Part shown: positions 9,689 through 19,275 of the stretch, piece after piece
How the letters are laid out: every line of letters starts with the position of its first letter
Numbering within the stretch: the stretch's first letter is position 1
Assembly (NCBI GenBank): GCA_016178945.1
Contig: JACOSH010000028.1
Span: 1 to 36,763 of the forward strand
DNA from: Acidobacteriota bacterium
Lineage (GTDB): Bacteria; Acidobacteriota; Terriglobia; Bryobacterales; Bryobacteraceae
DNA length: 36,763 bases
Direction: 5' to 3'
The notes under the pieces: generated by a model
Database searches by the model: none
What the model was told of the DNA's origin: nothing
The model's input: only the letters and a program-made list of their open reading frames with translations
Position numbers and translations under genes: made by a program

Positions 9689-11851
9689 TTAGCGGATGGC
9701 CAGGGTGACTCCGGCGGGGCTGGTGAAGCCGCCCACCGTCAGGTCTACTGGAATCGCTTGGCCTGTAGGCGCGCTGGGAGGGAGGTTGATGTTGACTTGC
9801 ATCACTCCGGCGACCAAGAACGGGGCGTTTCCCGCGTACACCACTTCGGCGGGGATACCGCCCACACGGGCCGAAACTATCAGGTTCGGGCGGCGGGCGG
9901 CTCCTGGGTCGATCCAGCCGTCGATGCCGGTGGGCTGGGTCTGGCCTTCCCCGGTCGCGTAGAGCACCACCACCGATCCGTTGGTGGCCTGATTCTGGTC
10001 GGAATTGATGGAGCCATCCTGGTTCAAAATCGCGCCCGGACCGCGACCCGAGTTGTCGAGGGTGAACAAGGCCGGGCTCGCGTCCGCCACCGGAAGCGAT
10101 AGGGCCGCCGAGAGCTGTCCCATGCGTGACACCTGCATTCTGGTGCTGGTCCGGCCCGCGACCGCGTAGGGGACTACCGCGTTGATCTGGCCGTCCCGTA
10201 CGTACAGCATGGGCGCCGGCACGCCGTCGAACAAAACCGAAGTTCCGGCCAGGCTGGAGGCGACCAGGCCGCCGGCTCCAAGCTGCATTTCAACCGGCGT
10301 TGCCGGGCCCAAACCCCCTCCATACAGCGTGACGAGTTCTCCCGGAGCCACCGCCCCAGCCGCCTGGCTGGCGGCGTTCACCAATACGGCGACGGTGGGA
10401 ACCTGGCCGGCGGCATCCTTTCCATACACGGTGAGGACTCCCGCCGCCGGGATACTGGCGGACAGCGCCTGGCCGGCCTGCACCACTACGTCCGGCTGGT
10501 CTACGTCAGACTGCGCGGCGGTGGTGTACTTGAGGCCATAAGCGCCCGCGGGCAGTCCGGCGATCGAAAACGATCCCCCTTGGGAGGCCTTCACAACGAC
10601 CACCTGCCTGCCGTCCCGGTTGACAAACGCCACGGGATCGAAACCGGCGTTGGAGGTCGAAGCCTCCATCCGGACCGCTCCGGGACGAATAAACCGGAAG
10701 TACTGGCGCAGAAAGCGGGTGCGCGCGCCCGGCACGACGCGCGGGCTTTGCGGATTACTGTCGTCGATCCGGTAGTAAGCGCCTCCGTCGTCGCCGCTCA
10801 GCCCCATGGCGGCCAGCGTGAACTGCGACCAGCTCGTGTTGCGCCCCAGGGTCAGATCCTGATGCAGATCGTCAAAGCCGCTGCCGATGTGCTCCAGCAT
10901 GGCGGCGCCCACGCCGTAGTTGACCGACCGGTCCCGGATTCGTCCCAAGGCGTCCAGCGAGGAGCCTGCGTAGCGATGGTAGGCGATCTCGAACACGTAC
11001 GGTTGCACGCCTGGAACCTGGATCATATCGTCGAAATACATCCAGGCATTGGTCATGCTGGTGTCGGAAGGCGCCACGAATCGCGGGACGAATCCGGCGG
11101 CCTGCAGGCGGCGCCCGGCGGCGGCGATGGCGCGCCCGATCTGGGTCCCGCGCCATTCCGGCGTGTTGTCGGGCTCCAGGATCACTTCCCAGGAGTCGGG
11201 TGCGAAGCCGTACTTGCTCTCCAGATGGCGGTAGGCGGCCAACACGAATTCGGCGTATTCGTCCGGAGTGCCGCCCAGATGATTCGAGAGGCCGGCCGGG
11301 CATCCGGCGCCCTGCATCTGGGAGGTGAACGCCACGTAGCAGACATTCACCCACAGCTTGCCGCCGCGCGCCTCCACGCGCTGCTTGAGCGGGAGGACGA
11401 TCTGGTCGACCTTGAAGTCCATTTCCTCGAAGTGGAAGCCGCTCGGGTTGAGGACCATGGGGTCATTGTTGTCGTTGACCGTCGAGTAGCGAACGCATCG
11501 CCAGGTGGCCGCATCCAGAGTGCCCCGGCGGAACTCGTCCCAGTAGGCGCGCGTGTTTTCGGTGCTGGCCCGGATTTCCAGCCGCACCCGGTTGAGACCC
11601 AGATCGTTGACGGCCTGATCGAACAGGGCGTCCTTGAACAAGGGGAAGGCCGGGTTTTCCCCCTTGTCGCCTTGCGCGGCAAAATCCGTGGTTTCCCAGC
11701 CGCCGGTGATGGTCTGATACCGGATGGAAGGATTGAGCGTGATCACCACGGGCTGTTGCTGCGCCCGCAGGGTGGTCCACAGAATACAGGCCGCCAGAAG
11801 GGCCAAGGGGGGAAGCAGCCACAGCCCGTACCTTCGCAGGGAAACGGTCAC
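9689..11851 (-). CDS. exported GH30-like (TIM-barrel glycosidase-like) protein with C-terminal TIGR03437 domain
   Basis: signal peptide; TITGGWETTDFAAQ...LNRVRLEIR, WEVILEPDN and MLEHIGSG as possible acid/base and nucleophile; C-terminal VLVNAASQAAGAVAPGELVTLYGGGLGP...INAVVPYAVAG...VMQVNINLPP. Confidence 0.75.
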   Translation of the reverse strand: MTVSLRRYGLWLLPPLALLAACILWTTLRAQQQPVVITLNPSIRYQTITGGWETTDFAAQGDKGENPAFPLFKDALFDQAVNDLGLNRVRLEIRASTENTRAYWDEFRRGTLDAATWRCVRYSTVNDNNDPMVLNPSGFHFEEMDFKVDQIVLPLKQRVEARGGKLWVNVCYVAFTSQMQGAGCPAGLSNHLGGTPDEYAEFVLAAYRHLESKYGFAPDSWEVILEPDNTPEWRGTQIGRAIAAAGRRLQAAGFVPRFVAPSDTSMTNAWMYFDDMIQVPGVQPYVFEIAYHRYAGSSLDALGRIRDRSVNYGVGAAMLEHIGSGFDDLHQDLTLGRNTSWSQFTLAAMGLSGDDGGAYYRIDDSNPQSPRVVPGARTRFLRQYFRFIRPGAVRMEASTSNAGFDPVAFVNRDGRQVVVVKASQGGSFSIAGLPAGAYGLKYTTAAQSDVDQPDVVVQAGQALSASIPAAGVLTVYGKDAAGQVPTVAVLVNAASQAAGAVAPGELVTLYGGGLGPATPVEMQLGAGGLVASSLAGTSVLFDGVPAPMLYVRDGQINAVVPYAVAGRTSTRMQVSRMGQLSAALSLPVADASPALFTLDNSGRGPGAILNQDGSINSDQNQATNGSVVVLYATGEGQTQPTGIDGWIDPGAARRPNLIVSARVGGIPAEVVYAGNAPFLVAGVMQVNINLPPSAPTGQAIPVDLTVGGFTSPAGVTLAIR

Positions 11852-11865
11852 GCTTCCATTATCGC

Positions 11866-12921
11866 CTACCCCACCTCTTCGTTCGCGCGGCGCAGCATCG
11901 CCCGCATGCAGGCGATGCAGTAGGCCGTGCCGGCGCGCCGAATCCCGGTGTCGCCCGCCAGTTGCGGGACGTGGTCGGGCACGGCCGAGCCGTTGAAGCG
12001 CACCTGGCGCAGGGCCTTCATCACCTGGTACATGTCCATGTAGCCGTCGTCGGGGAAGGTCTCGACGAAATGCGGCAGGGGTCCGCTGACATTCCGGAAA
12101 TGCACGTCGACGATCTTGCCCCGGCCGCCGAAGTCGCGGATCATCTCGAAGACGTCCTTGCCCATTTGCGCGCCGCCTTCCGACCAGGTGCCGATGCAGA
12201 AAGTGAGGCCCCAGTGGCGGCTTCCGCCGGCGATCTGCTCGGCGCGGTGGTAACCGTCGTAGTGAGTGAAGATCTTGGCCACGCCGTTCATCCTGGCCAG
12301 CGGCGGATCGTCCGGATGGAGCGCCAGCTTGACATTGGCCTCCTGGGCCGCCGGCAGCACGGCCTTGGTGAAATAGGTGTAGTGGTCCCAGATCTCTTCC
12401 GCCGGGTACTCCCGGTCAAAGGCCGGCTTCTCGACTTTCGCGCGGAAATCCGCCAGGTTGAACTCGCGCGCGGTGTAGCCGCGCCGCTCCACCATGGCCG
12501 TGGTGTAGGTGTTGGCGGGATGGAAGTCGTAGTTCGACACCGGGATCCCCAGCTTGCCCAAGTTGCGCAGGAACGTGCGATAGGTTTCGATCTCCCGGTC
12601 GCGCCCCGGCTGGCCCAGTTGGACCTTCAGCGAGCGATAGGCGTAGTGCACGCCGGAGAGGATCTGGAGACCGAAACGCGCGTACCGCTTCTGCGTGCGG
12701 GCGAGGTAGTCGAGATCGGGGTCGCGGGCTCCGAATTCGACCCGCGCCCAGCGCATTCCGATCTGCTTGAGAAAGAGCAGATCGTCGTCGCTGATGTCGG
12801 AGCTCAGGCGATGGGCCAGCTTGATGTTGGCGGGATCGTATTCGTCGATCGCCGGGCGCGTGGCCGCGGCGGCCGCGCCCGCGGCCAGCGGCAGCGCCAG
12901 AAATCCTCGTCGGGTGTCCAT
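11866..12921 (-). CDS. exported TIM-barrel protein, mannonate dehydratase / sugar isomerase-like
   Basis: MDTRRGFLALPLAAG signal; NVKLALHPDDPPL, GLTFCIGTWSEGG, KIVDVHFRNVSG motifs as in UxuA-like proteins. Confidence 0.7.
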   Translation of the reverse strand: MDTRRGFLALPLAAGAAAAATRPAIDEYDPANIKLAHRLSSDISDDDLLFLKQIGMRWARVEFGARDPDLDYLARTQKRYARFGLQILSGVHYAYRSLKVQLGQPGRDREIETYRTFLRNLGKLGIPVSNYDFHPANTYTTAMVERRGYTAREFNLADFRAKVEKPAFDREYPAEEIWDHYTYFTKAVLPAAQEANVKLALHPDDPPLARMNGVAKIFTHYDGYHRAEQIAGGSRHWGLTFCIGTWSEGGAQMGKDVFEMIRDFGGRGKIVDVHFRNVSGPLPHFVETFPDDGYMDMYQVMKALRQVRFNGSAVPDHVPQLAGDTGIRRAGTAYCIACMRAMLRRANEEVG

Positions 12922-12973
12922 GGGGTGGCCTCCCTTTCGCCTCACAAGGATAGCACCCGAAGATCGGGGTGGT

Positions 12974-15900
12974 TCACTCCTGGCGCAAGGCAATGACCGG
13001 GTCGATGCGCGTGGAGTTACGGGCGGGCAGGTAGCAGGCCGCCAAAGCCAGGGCCGCCGACAACAACGGGGCCCCCACCAGCAGCGCCGGGTCGGAGGCG
13101 GTGGCGCGGGTGCTTTGGGCCAGCGTGGCGATGAGCCCGGACAACAGGCGTGTGCCGGCCCAGGCGCCGGCCAGCCCAAGCAGCGTGCCGGCCGTCACCA
13201 GGACTGCGCCTTCCTTCATCACCAGCCCGAGCACGTCGCTGCGCTGAGCGCCCAGCGCCATGCGGATGCCGATCTCGCACGAACATCATCCGGCCGATCA
13301 GCTCCGGCATGCTGAAAGCGCTGAGCGGGGTGACATCGGAGGCTAGGCTCAAGATCTCGCGCCGCACCAGGGCGACGGCGTCGACGCCGGGCGCTGAGCG
13401 CACGAGCAGGCAGACGCCCGTGAAGGAAGGGCGGGCATAATTCTCCGCCCGCAGCGGGAAGTAGATGGCGGGCCGCGCCTCCTCCGGCGTGAAATACATC
13501 TTCGTATTCCGGGCCACACCCACCACTTGAAACATCCCGCGTCCGATCTCAATCCGGCGGCCCAGCGGGTTCTCTCCCTTCCAGAAGTCGCGCATCAGCC
13601 TTTCGCTGACGATGACCGGGGCCGCCTCGCCCGCTTCGTCCTCCCGGCGGAGTCCCCGGCCGAGCAGGATCGGAATACCGACCGTGTCGAAGTAGTCCTT
13701 CCCTACGACGAATTTGTCGGCGCTCCCGATCGCTCCGGCGGTGGAAAAGGTCACTGGCGGGGGTAGCGTCCGCATCGGGGCGGTATCCGTCAGGCTGGCG
13801 GCGGTCACGGAAGGCATTCTCTTGACGTGCTCGAGCAGGTTCTGGAGGAAAGCCGCGGCCTGCGCGCCCGAATATCCGTCGCGCACGGGATCGACAGAGA
13901 CCAGGTAGAGGTTTCTGGGATCGAATCCGACTTCGATGCCCGTGGTCCGCGCGTATCCGAGCGCCAGGATTCCGGTGAGAAGCAGCAGCGTGAGCGAGGC
14001 AGCCACCTGGGACACGACCAGCAGGTTGCGCAGGCTCAAGCGCCCGTACCTGCGCAGCCAGACGCCGCCGCCGTCCTTCAGGGCCGGGCTCAGATCGGTT
14101 CGTACGGCCTGGAGCGCGGGCGCGAGGCCAAAGGCCAGGCCCGTAAATACGGCCAGGCCCAGCGTGAACAACAGGACTCTCCCGTCGGGCGCCATGCTGG
14201 AGTTCACCGGCGCCGGGTAGGGCGCGCGGACCGCAAAGCGAAGGACATCGGGCTGCGAAACCAGACGCATCAGCCACGCGGTGAGCAGGAGTCCCAGCAC
14301 CCCGGCGCCGGCCGCCACCAGCATGCTTTCGGTCAGCAACTGGCGGATCAGCCGGAAGCGGCTGGCGCCCAGCGCCAGGCGAACCGCGATCTCCCGTCGC
14401 CGGACGGCGGCCCGGGCCAGCATCATATTGGCGACGTTGGAGCAGGCGATCAGCAGCATCAGGCCGACCAGCACGATCGGGGAAGCGACCAGCATCGGCA
14501 GGTTCGCGGACCGGAAGGGCACCATTCGGCCTCCGGTCACCAGCGACACGCGGCGGCCCTTCTGGTTTCTGTACGGGTCGCCGTCCTCCTGCTCCAGTTG
14601 ACGAGCGATGGTATCGAGCGCGGCTTCCGCCCGGGCCACGGTGACGCCCGGCCGCAAGCGCCCCACCACCTGGAAGATGGCTGCGCTGCGCCTCTCCAGC
14701 GCGTTGCCCGCCAGCTCCGGCGCGACGCGCGCGTCATCGGAGAGCGGCAGCCACAGGTCCGCGGCAAAGATCAGCGGGGATGCGCCCATGAACTCCTTCG
14801 GCCCAACGCCGATCAGCGTGCACGGGCGCCCGTTGATGCGGAGGATCTTTCCGATCACGGAGGGGTCCGATCCAAGATGGTCCTGCCAGTAACGGTAGCT
14901 GGCGACGGCATTCAACTCCCGGCCGGGTCTCTCCTCCTCGTCGTCGAATGCTCGGCCCAGCGCCGGACGCACACCCAGGGTGGAGAAATAGGAGGGCGTG
15001 ACCAGGTGTCCCCAAGTCCGTTCCGTGCGTCCGTCAAAGGAAACGGCGAACGGAACCGGCGCGTAGGCCAGCGTGGAAGAGAACAGGTCGCTGCGCTCGC
15101 GATAGCGCTTGTAGTGGGGATACGATGCCGGCGCCCGCAGCGCCACCAACTCGGCCGGCTTTCGCACGCCAGGGACATTGCGCAGGATCGTCCCGTTCAT
15201 GAAGCTGAAGGCCGATGTCCCGGCGCAGATACCCAGACTGATCGAGACCAGCGCGACGGCCGTGAAGCCCGGCGATCCGGCCAGCATCCGCAAGCCGTAA
15301 CGGACATCCTGTCCGAGCTCTGCAAGATGTTCGGCGGGAATGCGGAAGGCGATGTCCGTGAGCAGGCGCGCCAATCCGAAGCGGCCATAACGCCGCCAGA
15401 TGGAATCGATGGAGTCCTCGGTGGCCTGCACCAGCTCCCCTCCGTAGGCGTTCCTGAATTCCTGCGGGAACGCGCGGGCGAGCGAGCGGTACAACCGGAG
15501 GCTGATCGCGACCGGCCCGCCGGTTGGGTTGGGCGCCGGCTCCGGCGCCGCGGGCGTCTGGACCTGGAATCCTCCTCCGCGGTAGGTCAGGTCCTTGATA
15601 CCGAGGTCGGTCACGGCGCCGTGGCGGTCTTCGTAAATCAGCCTGGCCTCGCCCCACCCTTCGCGCCGCAGGCGGCGCAGCCACAGCCACAAGGCGCCGA
15701 AGATCGCCAGGAAAAACAGAAACACCTCCAGGAGCTGACTCATGGCGGCGACGATCCGCGACAGCAGCGGCGCCACGATGGTCAGGACGGCAATCCAGGA
15801 CCCGGCCAGCGCCGCCATCGGCCGTTTCCCGGGCACATACGAGCAGGCAAACGGAAGCTGTTGCCAACTGTAGAAGAGGATTTCGAATGCCGAGAGGGAG

Positions 15901-17288
15901 GCCAGCACCTGGAGCGCGGTCATGCGGGCGGCGACCGGCCAACCCAGCACGGCCGCGGCTATGGGCAAGGGAATCAGGTGAAGCGGAGCCACGACGCAAG
16001 CCATCACAAAGCGCTCCACTGCGGACATCCACTCCCGCCGCCCGTGGCTTTCCGCGATCCGGAACAACCAGTTCGCCGGCCATTCCGCCGGCATCAGAAA
16101 CGCGTGGCGCACTCCGGCCAGAACGATGAACGAGAGGCCGACCGGCCAGTACAACACCACGAACCGCAAGAGATCCCGCCATCCGCCGGACCATCCTCTG
16201 GCCACGCCCGCGAGTAGGACGCTGTTGATCATGAGGGCCAGGCCCGCTGCCAGGTACGCCATCCAGACCAACCGGTGCGGGCGGCTGCGCGAGAGAACCA
16301 TGGCCATGAATTGCAGGATGGCCTCCTGGCGCGGGTTGCGCGCGAGCAGCCGGAGGGGGCTCCACTGCCACATGCGCCGCTGCGGAATCGTGTCCGGGCT
16401 CTCCAGCAGCAGCTTCCGGTAGCGGCTGTAGGCGAGGACGTACAGCAGCGCGGCGACGGCCACCGCCCCCGCCGCCGCTCCGAGAGCCCGCGCGGCCATA
16501 GCGCCAAAGAACGGATCGCCGTCTCCAAGGATGGCTTGATGCAGGCCGAGAAACCAGACCGGCGGAGCCCAGGCGGCAAAATCCGGCAGCCTGGCAATGG
16601 CTTCCTGCCGCCAGTCCACGATGAACCAACTGTACAGGCCGGCCAGAAAGCACACCGCCACCAGCGCCCCCTGCACCCAGGAGGACAAGCGCGCGAACCA
16701 CCGCGCCGGCAGAGTGTTGATCAGGATCCCCTGAACGGCGACGATCGCAAAGAAGACAAACAGGCACCCCAGTGTGGAGGATGCCGCGCGGGCGGCCGCC
16801 TGGGTGAGCGGCGGCGGACCTGCCTCCCATCTTGCGGTGAACTGGTGGGGCGCCATCACGGTGGGCAGGAGACTCATCGCCAGGGTGATCCCGCCGGCCA
16901 GCAGCAGCACCGAAGCAAAGCGCGCGGCGAAGATCTGCCGCGATCGCACCGGCAGTCCCGCCAGGGCGAGGTAATCGCGCCGGCTGGGGAAGAGCGATTG
17001 CCAGGCCAGCAGCGCGAGAATACCGGTGACCGAGTAGACGAACGTGAGCATCGCCAATTGGCCGGCAATCGCCACCGCGCGAAGGGTATCGGGGTCTTGA
17101 GCGATGGGGCGGTGGAAATAAGGCGGATCGAGCAGCAGCATTCCGGCCGGGAGCGCCAGGGCAAGGGCGCTGACGCCGACGGTCCAGCCCTGGCCGCGGG
17201 TGGAGAACATCTCGCTATCAAACATCCGCGCCAGGAAATGGCGGACCAGCTCGAACTTGGTTCCGTGCGTCTCCTCGAGCCGGCTCAT
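12974..17288 (-). pseudogene. ABC-2-type permease fused to ADOP (acidobacterial duplicated orphan permease, FtsX/MacB-type); frameshifted near its 3' end
   Basis: N-terminal ~600 aa polytopic ABC-2-like part, then SLARAFPQEFRNAYGGELV prefix and FtsX duplicate (SNVANMMLARAAVRRREIAVRLALGASRFRLIRQLLTES); frame lost at ~13271-13282, resuming as EIGIRMALGAQRSDVLGLVMKEG...ARNSTRIDPVIALRQE in another frame. Confidence 0.75.
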
Positions 17289-18055
17289 CGCCGCATCGCC
17301 TCGAGGATGCGGCCCGCGAGATCCTGCTTGCCTTCCTCCTGGGTGACCCGGGTGAAGACGCCTTCCAGCGAGGGTTGGTCCAGGGAGGCGCGCAGATGCT
17401 CGATCGAATCGTAGGCCAAGACGCGCCCCTTCCGAAGGATCAGCACGCGCGCGCACACCTTCTCCATCACGTCGAGCACGTGGGAGCTGTAGAGAATGGT
17501 CCGGCCTTGCGCGGCGAGACCCTGGAGCAGCTCGCGTACGGCGATCATCGTGCTCGCGTCCAGACCGGACAGCGGCTCGTCCAGGATCAAGACATCGGGA
17601 TTGTCGAGCAGCGCGGCCGAGATCAGGATCTTCTGCCGCATGCCTTTGGAATAGGAGGAGACGGGGCAGTCCCGGTCGTCCCACAGCGAGAACAGGGTCA
17701 GGAATCCCTCGATCTTGCGGTCCAGCGCCGCGCGAGAGATTCCTCGCAGGCGCCCGGCCAGTTGCAGATACTCGCGGCCGGACAGGAACGGGTACAGATT
17801 GGGCTCCTCGGGCACGTAGCCCAGGCGGCGCTGGAAGCCGGGCAGATCGTCGAGGACGCTGCGGCCGTCGTACACAATCCGGCCTTCGCTGGGTTCGAGC
17901 AAACCAATAATCATCTTGACCGTGGTGCTCTTGCCGGCGCCATTGGGCCCGACGTAGCCCAGGATCTCTCCGGGCCGGATGGCGAAGCTCACGTCGTCGA
18001 CCGCGGGGAGGCCGTTAAACCGTTTCGTCAGGCGCTGGATTTCTAAGATCCCCAT
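17285..18055 (-). CDS. ABC transporter ATP-binding protein
   Basis: GPNGAGKSTTVK Walker A, SSYSKGMRQK signature, VLILDEPLSGLD Walker B; stop overlaps permease ATG (ATGA). Confidence 0.95.
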   Translation of the reverse strand: MGILEIQRLTKRFNGLPAVDDVSFAIRPGEILGYVGPNGAGKSTTVKMIIGLLEPSEGRIVYDGRSVLDDLPGFQRRLGYVPEEPNLYPFLSGREYLQLAGRLRGISRAALDRKIEGFLTLFSLWDDRDCPVSSYSKGMRQKILISAALLDNPDVLILDEPLSGLDASTMIAVRELLQGLAAQGRTILYSSHVLDVMEKVCARVLILRKGRVLAYDSIEHLRASLDQPSLEGVFTRVTQEEGKQDLAGRILEAMRR

Positions 18056-18056
18056 T

Positions 18057-18425
18057 TCACGACTCCGCCTTCCTCTCCGGAATGCCCCGCTTGGCATAGA
18101 TGATCCGAACCAGGTCCTCCAGCCTGGCGCTCTCGGCCGCCAGCACGCGCCGACCGAGTTTAGTGAGCCGGTAATAACGGCGCCGGGCGTCGTCCAGCTC
18201 GGGCGAGGGGCGCTGGTTGGATTCCTCGATGAGGTCCGCCTCGATGAGGCGCTTGAGCGTGCCGTACAGCGTAGCCGGCCAGAGCCGCACCTTGCCGCCA
18301 GTCCGCTCCAGGACCTCCTGCATGATCCCGTAACCATGCTGCTCCTGGCCGGCCAGCGACAGCAGGACGTGAAGCCAATGCGGCTTCAGCGGCAAGAAGC
18401 TTTCGGCATTCGCGGGTCTCTTCAT
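18057..18425 (-). CDS. PadR family transcriptional regulator
   Basis: LAGQEQHGYGIMQEVLERTGGKVRLWPATLYGTLKRLIEADLIEE...RRRYYRLTKLGRRVL. Confidence 0.93.
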   Translation of the reverse strand: MKRPANAESFLPLKPHWLHVLLSLAGQEQHGYGIMQEVLERTGGKVRLWPATLYGTLKRLIEADLIEESNQRPSPELDDARRRYYRLTKLGRRVLAAESARLEDLVRIIYAKRGIPERKAES

Positions 18426-18434
18426 TCTGTACTA

Positions 18435-18449
18435 AGTAATATATATACT
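18435..18449. promoter_or_regulatory. AT-rich near-palindrome AGTA-ATATATA-TACT, candidate PadR operator/core promoter
   Basis: AGTAATATATATACT ends 10 bp upstream of the padR start codon in a high-GC background. Confidence 0.45.
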
Positions 18450-18497
18450 GACTTGGACCGAGAGTCAATGGGCTACACTGAAAGAAGCGAGCCGCCC

Positions 18498-18586
18498 GCC
18501 CGGGTGGCGAAATCGGCAGACGCAAAGGACTTAAAATCCTTTGGTGGGCAACCACCGTGTGGGTTCAAGTCCCACCCCGGGCACCA
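18498..18586 (+). tRNA. tRNA-Leu (anticodon UAA), CCA encoded
   Basis: acceptor GCCCGGG/CCCGGGC, anticodon stem AAGGA/TCCTT with loop CTTAAAA, long variable arm, T-loop GTTCAAGTC, terminal ACCA. Confidence 0.95.
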
Positions 18587-18594
18587 TACTCCTT

Positions 18595-19275
18595 ATGCTG
18601 GTGAAGAAACAGGAACTGCTGTCCCGGATCCGCCTGTTCTCGGGACTGGCGCCGGCCGAGGTGGAGGCCGTCGCGCAGAACACCATCGAACGCTCCTACG
18701 CTCCCGGTGAGCTGCTGTTTGCCGAGGGAGAGCCTTGCGAGGGCATGTACATCATCGGTACGGGATCGGTGAAGATCTTCAAGACTTCGCCCTCGGGACG
18801 CCAGATCACGCTGGCGGTGGAGCCGGCGCCTTCGACCGTGGCCGAGATCCCGCTGTTTGACGGCGGCCCGTTTCCGGCGTCGGTGGCGGCGCTCGACGAT
18901 GTCTGGGCGTTGTTCATCCACAAGCGGGATTTCCAGCGCCTGTGTCTGGCTCACCCGGCGGTGCCGATCAAGGCGCTGGCCGTGGTGGGACGGCGGCTGC
19001 GGATACTGGTGGGGATGATCGAGAGCGTGACCTTCGGCAGCGTGCGGCAGCGACTCGCCCAGTCGCTGCTCGACTGGGCCGGAAAGGCGGGCGGCGCGAC
19101 GTTCCTTCTGCCCGCGACCCATCAGGAGATCGCCCTGAATCTGGGGACGGTGCGCGAAGTGGTCTCCCGAAATCTCAGCCGCTTCCAGGCCGAGGGCCTG
19201 CTCGAAGTCAACCGGCGGGAGATCACGGTGCTCGATGAGGCGGGCCTGCGGCGCGAAGCGGAGACCGAGTTCTAA
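18595..19275 (+). CDS. Crp/Fnr family transcriptional regulator
   Basis: cyclic-nucleotide-binding-like fold (RIRLFSGLAPAEVEAVAQ...YAPGELLFAEGEPCEGMYIIGTGSVKIFKTSPSGRQITL) and HTH (LPATHQEIALNLGTVREVVSRNLSRFQAEGLL). Confidence 0.92.
   Translation: MLVKKQELLSRIRLFSGLAPAEVEAVAQNTIERSYAPGELLFAEGEPCEGMYIIGTGSVKIFKTSPSGRQITLAVEPAPSTVAEIPLFDGGPFPASVAALDDVWALFIHKRDFQRLCLAHPAVPIKALAVVGRRLRILVGMIESVTFGSVRQRLAQSLLDWAGKAGGATFLLPATHQEIALNLGTVREVVSRNLSRFQAEGLLEVNRREITVLDEAGLRREAETEF

Noticed and set aside
9524-10102. 192-aa ORF with GVRCQVS repeats
   Set aside because: The repetitive peptide is simply the translation of the heptamer array; no coding evidence
10580-11923. 447-aa plus-strand ORF
   Set aside because: Antisense shadow of the GH30-like gene
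13827-16217. 796-aa plus-strand ORF
   Set aside because: Antisense shadow of the permease gene; Arg/Gln/Gly-rich low-complexity translation with no recognisable motif
17285-18337. 350-aa extended version of the ATPase ORF
   Set aside because: The N-terminal extension overlaps padR in another frame; conserved ATPase sequence begins at MGILEIQRLTKRF (18055)
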